Positions 38,134 through 47,271 are shown, numbered from the stretch's first letter. The stretch is 64,000 bases of DNA from Rhodobacter sp. NTK016B (GCF_017303295.1 NZ_JAFKOK010000002.1:1-64000); one strand, 5' to 3'. Notes: generated by a model not told the origin, from the sequence alone. A program made the numbers and translations.

Positions 38134-39078
38134 ATGTCCGCCAGTTCCGACAAACCGCGCAGCTTCCAGGAAATCATTCTGAGGCTTCAGGCCTATTGGG
38201 CGGCCAAGGGCTGCGCCGTGCTGCAACCGTACGACATGGAAGTGGGCGCGGGGACCTTCCACCCGGCGACCACACTGCGTTCGCTCGGCTCGCAGCCCTG
38301 GGCTGCGGCCTATGTTCAGCCCTCGCGCCGCCCGACCGACGGGCGCTATGGCGAGAACCCGAACCGCCTGCAGCACTACTACCAGTATCAGGTCCTGATC
38401 AAACCCTCGCCGCCCGACCTGCAAGAGCTGTATCTCGGCTCGCTCGACGCGATCGGCATCGACACCGCGCTGCATGATGTGCGCTTCGTCGAGGACGACT
38501 GGGAATCGCCCACGCTGGGCGCCTGGGGTCTGGGCTGGGAGGTCTGGTGCGACGGGATGGAAGTGTCGCAATTCACCTATTTCCAGCAGGTCGGCGGCCA
38601 TGATTGCAAGCCGGTCTCGGGCGAGTTGACCTACGGGCTTGAGCGTCTGGCGATGTATGTGCTGGGCATCGACCACGTGATGGAGATGCCGTTCAACGAC
38701 CCGCAGGCGCCCATTGCGCTGACCTATGGCGACATTTTCCGCCAGACAGAGCAGGAATATTCCCGCCACAATTTCGACGGCGCCACCACCGAGATGCTGC
38801 TTCGCCATTTCGAGGATGCCGAGGCCGAATGCGAGCACCTGCTCTCCTTCGAGCCGCAGGATCCCAATAGCGGCAAGCGCATCGTCATGGCCCACCCGGC
38901 CTATGACCAGTGCATCAAGGCCAGCCACCTGTTCAACCTGCTGGACGCGCGCGGCGTGATCTCGGTCACCGAGCGGCAGGCCTATATCGGCCGGGTCCGC
39001 GCGCTGGCCAAGAAATGCGCCGACGCCTTCGTGCAGACCGAGGCAGGCGGCTGGACGCCCGAAGGGGCCCGGGCGTGA
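38134..39078 (+). CDS. glyQ: Glycyl-tRNA synthetase alpha subunit
   Basis: GlyQ is the catalytic subunit of the alpha2beta2 bacterial glycyl-tRNA synthetase. The 314-residue protein has the signature opening [20 protein letters not shown], then [15 protein letters not shown] and the [13 protein letters not shown] motif. The length is normal. ATG 38134 fits the conserved N-terminus; an upstream frame extension is discarded. GTGA overlap couples it to the next gene, not to glyS. Confidence 0.98.
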   Translation: MSASSDKPRSFQEIILRLQAYWAAKGCAVLQPYDMEVGAGTFHPATTLRSLGSQPWAAAYVQPSRRPTDGRYGENPNRLQHYYQYQVLIKPSPPDLQELYLGSLDAIGIDTALHDVRFVEDDWESPTLGAWGLGWEVWCDGMEVSQFTYFQQVGGHDCKPVSGELTYGLERLAMYVLGIDHVMEMPFNDPQAPIALTYGDIFRQTEQEYSRHNFDGATTEMLLRHFEDAEAECEHLLSFEPQDPNSGKRIVMAHPAYDQCIKASHLFNLLDARGVISVTERQAYIGRVRALAKKCADAFVQTEAGGWTPEGARA

Positions 39079-39587
39079 CCGGCCGCATCGCCGCGAGCGT
39101 CATCGTGCTGGCCGCTCTGCTGACCGGCGGGTTCATGTATTATCTGCAGGTCTACGGCTATTACGAAGAGCTCGAGCCGCAGATCGGCTATCAGGTCGCG
39201 ACGCCCGACGGCGGCACCGCGCGGCTCGAGATCGCGGATTTCCGCGGCATCGACAGCTATTCGTCGCCGCTGCGCTATCGCGCCTGCTTCCAGATTGCCG
39301 GCGCAATCCCCGATCTGGTCGAGCGTGACCATTCCGAGCCCCTGAACGCGCCCGGCTGGTTCGATTGTTTCGACGCCGAAACCATCGGCGAGGATCTTCT
39401 GGCGGGCCGCGCCCGCCCGGTCATGGTCGAGGAAAACGCGCCCTACGGATTCGACCGCGTGATGGCGCTCTATCCCGATGGCCGCGCCTATGTCTGGCCG
39501 ATGATCAACCATTGCGGCGAAGCGGTCTATGACGGCGATCCGGCCCCCGCCGATTGCCCGCCCCCGCCCGCCGTGCCCCGCGACTAG
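39075..39587 (+). CDS. DUF6446-like membrane-anchored protein between glyQ and glyS
   Basis: The 170-residue product starts with GTG inside the glyQ stop (GTGA). A single N-terminal hydrophobic helix (residues about 4-22) probably anchors a soluble domain facing the periplasm. Cysteines in RYRACFQ, WFDCFD, NHCGE and ADCPPP may pair. I recall a protein of this kind beside glyQ in other Rhodobacterales, which suggests conserved synteny. Function unknown. Confidence 0.78.
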   Translation: MTGRIAASVIVLAALLTGGFMYYLQVYGYYEELEPQIGYQVATPDGGTARLEIADFRGIDSYSSPLRYRACFQIAGAIPDLVERDHSEPLNAPGWFDCFDAETIGEDLLAGRARPVMVEENAPYGFDRVMALYPDGRAYVWPMINHCGEAVYDGDPAPADCPPPPAVPRD

Positions 39588-39649
39588 GGAACCTTTTCGC
39601 CCCTTCGCGCGCTTTCCTTCCATGCCTGCGCAGCCATGGGAGAAGCCGC

Positions 39650-40510
39650 ATGACCGATCAACGTGCTCCGGACTGGGTCGTGCCAATGATGCGCGCGGGC
39701 TATTCTTCGCGGGGAATCGTCTATCTCATCCTCGGCGCCCTGTCGCTGACAGCCGCCGCCACCGGCGGGCGGGCCGAGGGCACGCAAGGCGCCGTCCAGA
39801 CCCTGCGCGAGGCGCCATTCGGACAGGTGCTGCTCTGGCTCGTGGCCATCGGGTTTCTCTGCTACGGCATCTGGCGCCTTATCGCCGCGTATTACGACCT
39901 TGAGCAACGCGGCGATGACGAGGAAGGCCACGCCAAGCGCTTCGGCCTTGTTGTCACCGGGCTGATCCATATCGGTATCGGCGGCGCCATCGCCACCTTT
40001 CCGCTCAGCATAGGCGCCGGCTCCGGGGGCGGATCGGGCGGGGCCTCGGACTGGACCGCGACGATCATGCAGATGCCGGCAGGTCGCTGGCTCGTGAGCG
40101 TCGGCGCGCTGTGCATCATCGGTGCCGGGGTGCACTACGTCCTCAAGGGCTGGCAGAAGAAGTACCAGCGCTACATCCAGAGCACCGAGACGACGCAGAA
40201 ACTGCAACCGCTTCTGCGATGGGGTTTCGTCAGCTACGGCATCGTGCTGGGCATCGCCGGCGCCTTCCTGCTCTACGCCGCGATCAGCACCGACCCGTCC
40301 GAGGCCAAGGGCATCGGCGGCGCGCTGGAATACATCCACTCGCTGACCGCCGGGCGCATCCTGCTGGGCGTGATCGGTCTGGGCATCCTCGGCTTTGGCG
40401 TCGAGAACCTTGTCGAGGCGCGCTACCGCGTGGTCCCCGGCGTCAGCGGCTCGCGCAGGCTGACGACGATCGCGCAGCATGTCAGGGCGCAGGCCGAGCG
40501 CGCGACCTAG
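39650..40510 (+). CDS. DUF1206-family membrane protein
   Basis: The 286-residue protein has about six membrane helices arranged as three repeats of the DUF1206 unit: ARAGYSSRGIVYLILG, KRFGLVVTGLIHIGIGG and LRWGFVSYGIVLGIAGAF each begin one. The middle loop has a Gly/Ser-rich stretch. Function is unknown. It separates glyQ from glyS, is on the same strand, and is followed by a hairpin that ends 8 bases before glyS. Confidence 0.88.
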   Translation: MTDQRAPDWVVPMMRAGYSSRGIVYLILGALSLTAAATGGRAEGTQGAVQTLREAPFGQVLLWLVAIGFLCYGIWRLIAAYYDLEQRGDDEEGHAKRFGLVVTGLIHIGIGGAIATFPLSIGAGSGGGSGGASDWTATIMQMPAGRWLVSVGALCIIGAGVHYVLKGWQKKYQRYIQSTETTQKLQPLLRWGFVSYGIVLGIAGAFLLYAAISTDPSEAKGIGGALEYIHSLTAGRILLGVIGLGILGFGVENLVEARYRVVPGVSGSRRLTTIAQHVRAQAERAT

Positions 40511-40556
40511 GAAATCGCGCTATCGGCTTGCCGCGCAACGGCAGGACCGATAAGCA

Positions 40557-40594
40557 CCGGGGCGTCAAGACAGATGCCCCACAGAGCGCCCCGG
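40557..40594 (+). promoter_or_regulatory. Hairpin pair just upstream of glyS
   Basis: CCGGGGCG (40557-40564) and CGCCCCGG (40587-40594) form a perfect 8-bp stem whose right arm ends 7 bases before ATG 40602. The inner GGGGC (40559-40563) can instead pair with GCCCC (40576-40580), so two exclusive hairpins are possible. It could limit translation of glyS or end part of the upstream transcript. Confidence 0.4.
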
Positions 40595-40601
40595 TGATGC
40601 C

Positions 40602-42659
40602 ATGCCCGATATCCTGATCGAACTCTTTTCCGAGGAAATCCCTGCGCGCATGCAGACCCGCGCCGCCGAGGATCTCCGCAAGCTGGTCACCGACGGGCTG
40701 GTCGAGGGCGGTCTCACCTATGCCCATGCCCGCAGCTTTTCGACCCCGCGCCGGCTGGTTCTGGCCATCGAGGGCCTGACCGACGAAAGCCCCACCCTGC
40801 GCGAAGAGCGCAAGGGCCCCAAGGTCGGCGCGCCCCAGCAGGCCATCGACGGCTTTCTGCGCGCAACCGGGCTGACGATGGACGACCTGATCACCAAAGA
40901 GGACAAGAAGGGCGCCTTCTACCTCGCGATGATCGAGAAACCCGGTCAGCCCGCCGCCGAAATCCTCTCGGCCGTGCTGGAAAAAACCATCCGCAACTTC
41001 CCCTGGCCGAAATCCATGCGCTGGGGGGCGGGCAGCCTGCGCTGGGTGCGTCCGCTGCATTCGATCATCGCGCTGATGGTGTCCGAAGCGGGCGCCGAAA
41101 TCGTGCCGCTCGACATCGACGGCATCAAGGCGGGCAATACCACGCGCGGCCACCGCTTCATGGCGCCCGAGCCCTTCACCGTGTCCGGCTTCGAAGATTA
41201 CGCGGCCAAGCTGAAACGCGCCTGCGTCGTGCTCGACGCGGCCGAGCGCGCCGAGACGATCCTCAACGAGACGCAGAACCAGGCCTTCGCGCTGGGGCTT
41301 GAACTGGTCGAGGACAAGGGTCTTCTGGCCGAGGTCGCAGGCCTCGTCGAATGGCCCGTCGTGCTGGTGGGCGAGATCGGCGCCGACTTCCTGTCGCTGC
41401 CGCCCGAAGTGCTGCAGACCTCGATGCGCGAACATCAGAAGTTCTTTTCGCTGAAAGACAAGTCTGGGCAGATTGTTCGTTTCGTGACAGTCGCCAACCG
41501 CGAGACCGCCGATAACGGCGCCACCATCCTCGCCGGCAACCAGAAGGTGCTCGCCGCCCGCCTGTCGGACGCGAAATTCTTCTGGGAGAACGACTTGCGC
41601 GTAGTGGCGAATGTCGGACTTTCGGGCATGGCCGAGGGCCTCGCCAACGTCACCTTCCACAACAAGCTGGGCAGCCAGAAAGCGCGGATAGATCGCATTT
41701 CTGCCCTCGCCCGCGAAATCGCCCCGCTGGTCGGCGCCTCGCCCGACCTCGCGCATGAAGCCGCCGAAGTCGCCAAGGCCGATCTCCAATCGGCCATGGT
41801 GGGCGAGTTCCCCGAACTGCAGGGCACGATGGGCGTCTACTACGCCAAGGCCGCAGGCCTGCCCGACGCCGTCGCCCATGCCTGCAAGGCGCATTACCAG
41901 CCCCTCGGCCCCTCGGACGACGTCCCGACCGAGCCGGTTTCCGTCGCCGTGGCGCTGGCCGACAAGATCGACACGCTCACCGGCTTCTGGGCCATCGACG
42001 AGAAGCCGACGGGCTCGAAAGACCCCTTCGCGCTGCGGCGCGCGGCGCTGGGGGTGATCCGGCTGATCCTGACCAACGATCTGCGCGCCCCTCTTACCGA
42101 GGTTTTCGCCAAAGCTTATCCCGGCGCCGATGTCACCGACCTCCTCGCCTTCTTCCACGACCGCCTGAAGGTGTACCTGCGTGATCAGGGCATCCGCCAC
42201 GACGTGATCGACGCCTGCTTGGCCATGCCCGGCAATGACGACCTCACCCTCCTCGTCGCCCGTGCCCGGGCGCTGCAGGCCACGCTGGAAACCGATGACG
42301 GCGAGAACCTGATCCAGGCCTATAAGCGCGCCAACAACATCCTGACGCAGGCCGAGGAAAAGGACGGCGTCGAATACTCTTTCGGCGCCGACCCGAAATT
42401 CGCCGAAACGGACGAGGAACGCGCGCTCTTCACCGCCCTCGACACCGCACAGGCGCAGATCGCCCCCGCCATGGCACAGGAAGACTTCGCCACCGCCATG
42501 GCGGCTATGGCTGCCCTGCGCGCCCCGGCCGATGCCTTCTTCACCGCCGTGCAGATCAATTCCGACAACGAGATCCTGCGCCGCAACCGGCTGAACCTGC
42601 TCAGCCGCATCCGGCAGATCTGCCTGTCCGTCGCCGATCTCGGCAAGCTCGACGGCTGA
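40602..42659 (+). CDS. glyS: Glycyl-tRNA synthetase beta subunit
   Basis: GlyS binds and positions tRNA-Gly for GlyQ. The 685-residue protein opens with PDILIELFSEEIPARMQTRA, a hallmark of the family, and continues with the HD-like and C-terminal DALR-type anticodon region. It lies in the same operon as glyQ but 1.5 kb downstream, after two unrelated membrane-protein genes. Convergent with rnpA. Confidence 0.97.
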   Translation: MPDILIELFSEEIPARMQTRAAEDLRKLVTDGLVEGGLTYAHARSFSTPRRLVLAIEGLTDESPTLREERKGPKVGAPQQAIDGFLRATGLTMDDLITKEDKKGAFYLAMIEKPGQPAAEILSAVLEKTIRNFPWPKSMRWGAGSLRWVRPLHSIIALMVSEAGAEIVPLDIDGIKAGNTTRGHRFMAPEPFTVSGFEDYAAKLKRACVVLDAAERAETILNETQNQAFALGLELVEDKGLLAEVAGLVEWPVVLVGEIGADFLSLPPEVLQTSMREHQKFFSLKDKSGQIVRFVTVANRETADNGATILAGNQKVLAARLSDAKFFWENDLRVVANVGLSGMAEGLANVTFHNKLGSQKARIDRISALAREIAPLVGASPDLAHEAAEVAKADLQSAMVGEFPELQGTMGVYYAKAAGLPDAVAHACKAHYQPLGPSDDVPTEPVSVAVALADKIDTLTGFWAIDEKPTGSKDPFALRRAALGVIRLILTNDLRAPLTEVFAKAYPGADVTDLLAFFHDRLKVYLRDQGIRHDVIDACLAMPGNDDLTLLVARARALQATLETDDGENLIQAYKRANNILTQAEEKDGVEYSFGADPKFAETDEERALFTALDTAQAQIAPAMAQEDFATAMAAMAALRAPADAFFTAVQINSDNEILRRNRLNLLSRIRQICLSVADLGKLDG

Positions 42660-42666
42660 ACGACAA

Positions 42667-42755
42667 AGGGGCGCCCGAAACCGGCGCCCCTCATCTTTAA
42701 TCGACAAATATCCTGGGGGGTGAGGGCGCAAGCCCGAGGGGGGCAAAGCCCCCCT
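42667..42755 (-). repeat. Intergenic hairpin repeat, copy D, with terminal hairpin shared by glyS and rnpA
   Basis: On the minus strand after rnpA the order is hairpin AGGGGGGC/GCCCCCCT (42737-42744 with 42748-42755), hairpin GGGC/GCCC (42724-42727 with 42732-42735), core (42690-42722) with CCAGGATATTT, GTC and GATTAAAGATGAG, then hairpin AGGGGCGCC/GGCGCCCCT (42667-42675 with 42683-42691). The last is followed by TTTG. The same final hairpin sits 8 bases after the glyS stop. Layout equals copies B and C while arm sequences differ. Confidence 0.85.
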
Positions 42756-42762
42756 TCCCGCC

Positions 42763-43098
42763 TCAGCCGTGGACCCGCGCCAGCGCCTTGCGCAGATCGC
42801 CGCGCAGCGCGTCGAAATCCCGCTCGGCCGTGGCGCCCGGCTTGCCCACCAGCACGTAATCCCAGCCCGTCAGCCCCTCGGCCAGCAACACCTCGTGTGC
42901 CAGCGCTCTCAGCCGCCGCTTGGCGCGGTTGCGCGCCACCGCGTTGCCGACCTTCTTGGAACAGGTAAAGCCCACCCGCAGCCCCTCGCCGGGCTCGCCC
43001 TCGGCGCGCTCGCGCGCCTGCAGCAGAAAGCCGGGCGCCGGGGCGCGGCGGGCCTTGGACGCGGCGACGAATTCACGGCGTTGCTTGAGGACATTCAT
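42763..43098 (-). CDS. rnpA: Ribonuclease P protein component
   Basis: RnpA binds RNase P RNA and helps tRNA 5' processing. The 111-residue protein has the RNR signature in GFTCSKKVGNAVARNRAKRRLR. ATG 43098 starts MNVLKQRREF, the usual opening. It follows rpmH on the minus strand by about 120 bases. No yidD/yidC follows; the unit ends in copy D of the repeat. Confidence 0.95.
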   Translation of the reverse strand: MNVLKQRREFVAASKARRAPAPGFLLQARERAEGEPGEGLRVGFTCSKKVGNAVARNRAKRRLRALAHEVLLAEGLTGWDYVLVGKPGATAERDFDALRGDLRKALARVHG

Positions 43099-43219
43099 GC
43101 CAGCACCCACGCATGACGAAGCCGCCGGGGCCGCCTGTCCTCCGCAGAAAAGCGGGTCAGGGGCACATCCGGCGGCGTCAAAGGCGTCACCTCGGGCCGA
43201 AAAGCCCGATCCCGAAAGA

Positions 43220-43354
43220 TCAGGCCGACAGCTTCTTGCGACCGCGCGCACGACGCGCGTTCAGGATCTTCTGGCCGGCCTTGGTGGCCATGCGCGAACG
43301 GAACCCGTGACGCTTCTTGCGAACCAGGTTCGACGGCTGGAAAGTACGTTTCAT
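43220..43354 (-). CDS. rpmH: 50S ribosomal protein L34
   Basis: The 44-residue product starts [20 protein letters not shown] and ends ARGRKKLSA, an almost invariant L34 sequence. It is too short for most frame scans but unmistakable. Position directly upstream of rnpA is the classic arrangement. Confidence 0.98.
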   Translation of the reverse strand: MKRTFQPSNLVRKKRHGFRSRMATKAGQKILNARRARGRKKLSA

Positions 43355-43644
43355 TGCTTCGGTCCTTCTTGTCGGCCCGAATCCAATGGCCGGGATTCGA
43401 GGGCTTCATGTTCTGAGGGCCGGGCAATAGCCGGGGTCGCGCCCCAAGTCAACGCCGCGCGGGCCGAAACACGCCGATATTCAGGCCCGGAACACCAAAA
43501 AACGCCACCCTTAACGCTGTCCTGCGCCAACCGGCCCCGTGCGAGCGCGCATGGCGGTTGCTCTCGGGCCGTTAGCCTGCCACGAAAGAGCGAATCCCGG
43601 CAAGCGCGTGTAACAACACCGTGCTCCGTTTCGTCCCGGCAGGC

Positions 43645-44364
43645 ATGACACAGCAGACTTCGTTCTTTTCCGCCCTGCGCCGCTGGCTGCCGCTGGCGCT
43701 GATCGTCACCGGCGCGGTGGCGGGCTTCGTGCTGTTTCGCGACCGGCTGACCTTTGACACGCTGGCCCAGAACCGCGAGGCGCTGCTCGCCTTCGCCGCC
43801 GCGCATCCCGTGGCCACGCCCGCGCTGTTCATGGCCAGCTATCTGCTGATCGTCGCCTTCTCGCTGCCCGGCGCCACATGGGCCACGCTCACGGGCGGCT
43901 TCCTGTTCGGGCTGTTTCCGGGCGTGTTCTACAATGTCACCGGCGCCACGCTGGGCGCGCTGGCGCTGTTTCTTGCCGTGCGGCGTGGCTTCGGACGAGG
44001 GCTGCGGGCCCGGATCGATGCCTCGGACGGGCGGGTGCGGCGCCTGAGCGACGGGATCCGCGCCAACGAGGTGCCGATGCTTATGTCCATGCGGCTGATC
44101 CCGGTCGTGCCGTTCTTCGTGGCCAACCTGATCCCCGCCTTGCTCGATGTGCCGGCGCGGCGTTTCGGCTGGACGACTTTTGTCGGAATCCTGCCCGGCG
44201 CGCTGGTCTATACATGGATCGGCGCGGGTCTGGGCGCGGTTTTCGAGCGCGGCGAGCGGCCCGATCTGTCTGTCATATTTGAACCTTATGTGCTGGGGCC
44301 TATCCTTGGGCTGGCGGCGCTGTCGCTGCTGCCCGTTCTCATCAACCGCAAGCGGAGACCCTAG
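43645..44364 (+). CDS. TVP38/TMEM64 (DedA-related) membrane protein
   Basis: The 239-residue protein has about six hydrophobic segments and the SNARE-associated/VTT family core: FSLPGATWATLTGGFLFGLFPG, SMRLIPVVPFF and FVGILPGALVYTWIGAGLG. Members are putative half-transporters or lipid scramblase-like proteins. I start at ATG 43645; GTG 43621 would add eight residues and neither has a strong ribosome site. The next gene, 3 bases on, is a mercuric-reductase-like enzyme, and the two families are fused in some bacteria. Confidence 0.87.
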   Translation: MTQQTSFFSALRRWLPLALIVTGAVAGFVLFRDRLTFDTLAQNREALLAFAAAHPVATPALFMASYLLIVAFSLPGATWATLTGGFLFGLFPGVFYNVTGATLGALALFLAVRRGFGRGLRARIDASDGRVRRLSDGIRANEVPMLMSMRLIPVVPFFVANLIPALLDVPARRFGWTTFVGILPGALVYTWIGAGLGAVFERGERPDLSVIFEPYVLGPILGLAALSLLPVLINRKRRP

Positions 44365-44367
44365 ACC

Positions 44368-45780
44368 ATGCTCAAGACCGATCTCTGCGTCATCGGCGCC
44401 GGTTCCGGCGGCCTTTCGGTGGCGGCAGGCGCGGCGCAGATGGGCGCCTCGGTCGTGCTGATCGAGGGGCACCGGATGGGCGGCGATTGCCTGAATTACG
44501 GCTGCGTGCCGTCGAAAGCGCTGCTGGCCGCAGGCAAGGCCGCGCAGGCGGTCCGCACCGGCGGGCCGGGTGTCGAGGGCACACCGCCGCAGGTGGATTT
44601 CGCCGCCGCCAAGCGCCATGTCACCGATACCATCGCCGCCATCGCGCCCCATGACAGCCAGGAGCGGTTCGAAGGGCTCGGCGTTACCGTGATCCGCGAC
44701 TGGGCGCGCTTCACCGGCCCCGACGAGGTCGAGGCGGGCGGCGAGCGGATCCGCGCCCGGCGTTTCGTCATCGCCACCGGCTCGCGTCCCTTCGTGCCGC
44801 CGATCGCGGGGATCGACGCCACGCCCTATCTGACCAACGAGACGATCTTCGACCTGCGCGAAGCGCCGGGCCATCTGCTGATCATCGGCGGTGGGCCGAT
44901 CGGGCTGGAAATGGCGCAGGCGCATCGGCGGCTGGGCAGCTCGGTCACCGTGATCGAGGCCGGCGCCGCGCTGGGGCGTGAAGACCCCGAGGCGGCGGCG
45001 CTGGTGCTCGAGCGGCTGCGCGGCGAGGGAATCGAGATCGTCGAACACGCGCAGGCCAACCGCGTCGGCGGTCGCACCGGCGGCATCGAGGTCGAGGTCG
45101 CGGGCGGTACGATCTTCGTGGGCACCCATCTGCTGGTCGCGGTCGGGCGCCGCCCGTCGCTTGAACGGCTTGATCTGGACTGCGCGAATGTGCGGCAGAC
45201 GAAAAGCGGGATCGACACCGACGACAGCCTGCGCAGCCGCACCAACCGGCGCGTCTATGCCGTGGGCGACGCGGCGGGGCGCGGCCAGTTCACCCATCTT
45301 GCGGGCTATCATGCCGGGCAGGTCGTGCGCTCGGCGCTCTTTGCCCTGCCCGCGCGGGTCCGCGACGACCACATACCGCGCGTCACCTATACCCAGCCCG
45401 AACTGGCGCAGGTGGGGCTGACCGAATCGCAGGCGCGCGACCGATTCGGCGGACGGATGCAGGTGCTGCGGGTCGCGATGGACGGCAACGACCGCGCCCT
45501 TGCCGAGGGGCATGTGCAGGGCTTCCTGAAGGTCATGGAGGTCGGCGGTCGCCCTGTCGGCGCCACGCTTGTGGGCGCAGGGGCTGGCGAGCAGATCGCC
45601 CTGTGGTCGATGATGATCGCCAACAAGATGAAAATGGGCGCTTTGGCCGCAACCGTTATGCCCTATCCGACCATGGCAGAGCTTTCCAAACGCGCGGCCT
45701 CTGCCTATTTTAGCCCGAAACTGTTTGATAATCATTTGATCAGAAACGTGGTACGGGCGCTTCAGCGCTGGGTCCCGTAG
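44368..45780 (+). CDS. Pyridine nucleotide-disulfide oxidoreductase, mercuric reductase / dihydrolipoamide dehydrogenase-like
   Basis: The 470-residue flavoprotein has an N-terminal FAD motif (GAGSGGLSVAAGAAQMG), the redox disulfide Cys41/Cys46 in GGDCLNYGCVPSK, an NAD(P) motif IIGGGPIGLEMAQAHRRLG and the C-terminal dimerisation domain with PYPTMAELSKR. The usual lipoamide-dehydrogenase HAHPTLSE His segment reads MPYPTMAE, which is not the lipoamide type. No N-terminal heavy-metal domain or C-terminal Cys pair of true MerA is present, so the disulfide substrate is unknown. Cotranscribed with the TVP38 gene. Confidence 0.87.
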   Translation: MLKTDLCVIGAGSGGLSVAAGAAQMGASVVLIEGHRMGGDCLNYGCVPSKALLAAGKAAQAVRTGGPGVEGTPPQVDFAAAKRHVTDTIAAIAPHDSQERFEGLGVTVIRDWARFTGPDEVEAGGERIRARRFVIATGSRPFVPPIAGIDATPYLTNETIFDLREAPGHLLIIGGGPIGLEMAQAHRRLGSSVTVIEAGAALGREDPEAAALVLERLRGEGIEIVEHAQANRVGGRTGGIEVEVAGGTIFVGTHLLVAVGRRPSLERLDLDCANVRQTKSGIDTDDSLRSRTNRRVYAVGDAAGRGQFTHLAGYHAGQVVRSALFALPARVRDDHIPRVTYTQPELAQVGLTESQARDRFGGRMQVLRVAMDGNDRALAEGHVQGFLKVMEVGGRPVGATLVGAGAGEQIALWSMMIANKMKMGALAATVMPYPTMAELSKRAASAYFSPKLFDNHLIRNVVRALQRWVP

Positions 45781-45802
45781 CCACGACGATCGCGGGACGG
45801 GT

Positions 45803-47191
45803 ATGTTCTTTCGGACGCTTTCAGGCCGCTTCCTGCTGCTCACGATGATCTTCGTGCTGCTGGCCGAGGTGCTGATCTTCGTGCCCTATGTGGCACGCTA
45901 CCGCGAGGATTACCTGCTGACGCGCGTCGAGCGGGCTCAGATCGCGTCGCTCGCGCTCTTGGCCTCGGACGGGCAGATCAGCGACAAGCTGGCCGAGGAA
46001 CTGCTCGATACCGCGGGGGTCTACAACGTCGTGCTGCGGCGCGACGCGGTGCGCGAACTCGTGCTGTCCTCGCCCGTCCCGGCCCCCGTCAGCGCGACCT
46101 ATGATCTGCGCGACGGCTCGATCTGGCCGCTGATGCGCGACGGCCTCGCCGCGCTGTTTCTGCCCGACAACACCGTCATCCGGCTGATCGGCGACCCGGT
46201 ACAGGAAGCGGGGCTGCTGATCGAAGTCACGATGAACGCGGACCCGATGCGCGACAGCCTGCAGGATTACGCGATGCGTATCCTCGTTCTGTCTCTGATC
46301 ATATCGGTCGCCACCGCCGCCTTACTGTTTTTGTCGGTGCAGCGGCTGATCGTGACGCCGATCCGGCGCGTCGTGCGTTCGATGGCGACCTACGCCAAGG
46401 CGCCCGAGGATGCGCGCTCGCTCATCGTTCCCGACAGCCGGGTGACCGAATTGCGCGAGGCCGAGGAAGCGCTGCTGCATCTGCAGGAAGACCTGATGAA
46501 GGCCCTGCGTCAGAAAGAGCGGCTGGCGCAGCTTGGCGGCGCCGTCGCGCGCGTCAGCCACGATTTGCGCAACATCTTGTCCACCGCCTCGCTGCTGGCC
46601 GACCGGATCGAGCGCTCGGACGATCCCAAGGTCGCGCGCGCCGCGCCCAAGCTGCTCAACTCGCTCTCGCGCGCGATCAGCCTGTGCGAATCGACGCTCG
46701 CCTTCGGCAAGGCCGAAGAACCGCCGCCCCGCCTGACCCAGTTCGTCCTGCGCCCGATGGTCGAGGATCTGGTGGAAAGCGAAACGATGGCGGCAGGCGA
46801 CGGCACACAGCTGGTCGAATTCCTTGTCGATGTCCCTGCCACGCTGAGCCTGCGCGCCGATCCCGAACAGATCCACCGCGTGCTGACCAATCTGGTGCGC
46901 AATGCGCGGCAGGCGATCGAGGCCACCGGCAAGCAGGGCTGCATCGAGGTCACCGCCCGCGACACCGAAGAGGGTACGGCGATTCGCGTCATCGATACCG
47001 GGCCGGGCCTGCCGCAGCGTGCGCGCGAAAACCTGTTCGCGGCCTTTCAGGGCGGCGCGCGCAAGGGCGGAACCGGGCTGGGTCTGGTGATCGCGGCCGA
47101 GCTGATCCGCGGCCATGGCGGCGCGCTGAGCCTTGAGCGCAGCGACGAGGAAGGCACCGAATTCCGCATCCTGCTGCCGCATTCGATGTAA
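45803..47191 (+). CDS. Membrane sensor histidine kinase (HAMP-HisKA-HATPase), orphan
   Basis: The 462-residue protein has two membrane helices (about 9-30 and 158-178) around a sensor region of about 125 residues. A HAMP-like segment follows, then the phosphorylatable His253 in VARVSHDLRNILS. The ATPase domain has the N-box VRNARQAI, the G1 motif DTGPGL and GGTGLGLVIA. The gene begins 22 bases after the flavoprotein gene. No response regulator gene is in the window, so the partner is unknown. Confidence 0.9.
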   Translation: MFFRTLSGRFLLLTMIFVLLAEVLIFVPYVARYREDYLLTRVERAQIASLALLASDGQISDKLAEELLDTAGVYNVVLRRDAVRELVLSSPVPAPVSATYDLRDGSIWPLMRDGLAALFLPDNTVIRLIGDPVQEAGLLIEVTMNADPMRDSLQDYAMRILVLSLIISVATAALLFLSVQRLIVTPIRRVVRSMATYAKAPEDARSLIVPDSRVTELREAEEALLHLQEDLMKALRQKERLAQLGGAVARVSHDLRNILSTASLLADRIERSDDPKVARAAPKLLNSLSRAISLCESTLAFGKAEEPPPRLTQFVLRPMVEDLVESETMAAGDGTQLVEFLVDVPATLSLRADPEQIHRVLTNLVRNARQAIEATGKQGCIEVTARDTEEGTAIRVIDTGPGLPQRARENLFAAFQGGARKGGTGLGLVIAAELIRGHGGALSLERSDEEGTEFRILLPHSM

Positions 47192-47271
47192 GCGCCGAGG
47201 GAAGCGGCAGGCGCGCACCAGCCCCCCGAACGCCCCCTAGAAATTTCGCACAAGAAATCCGCATGCCCCCC

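Noticed and set aside
40482-42746. A 754-codon minus-strand frame opposite glyS
   Set aside because: Antisense to glyS, no ribosome site or family resemblance.
43351-45843. An 830-codon minus-strand frame across TVP38 and the flavoprotein gene
   Set aside because: It covers the reverse of clear genes with intact motifs and has no recognisable domain.
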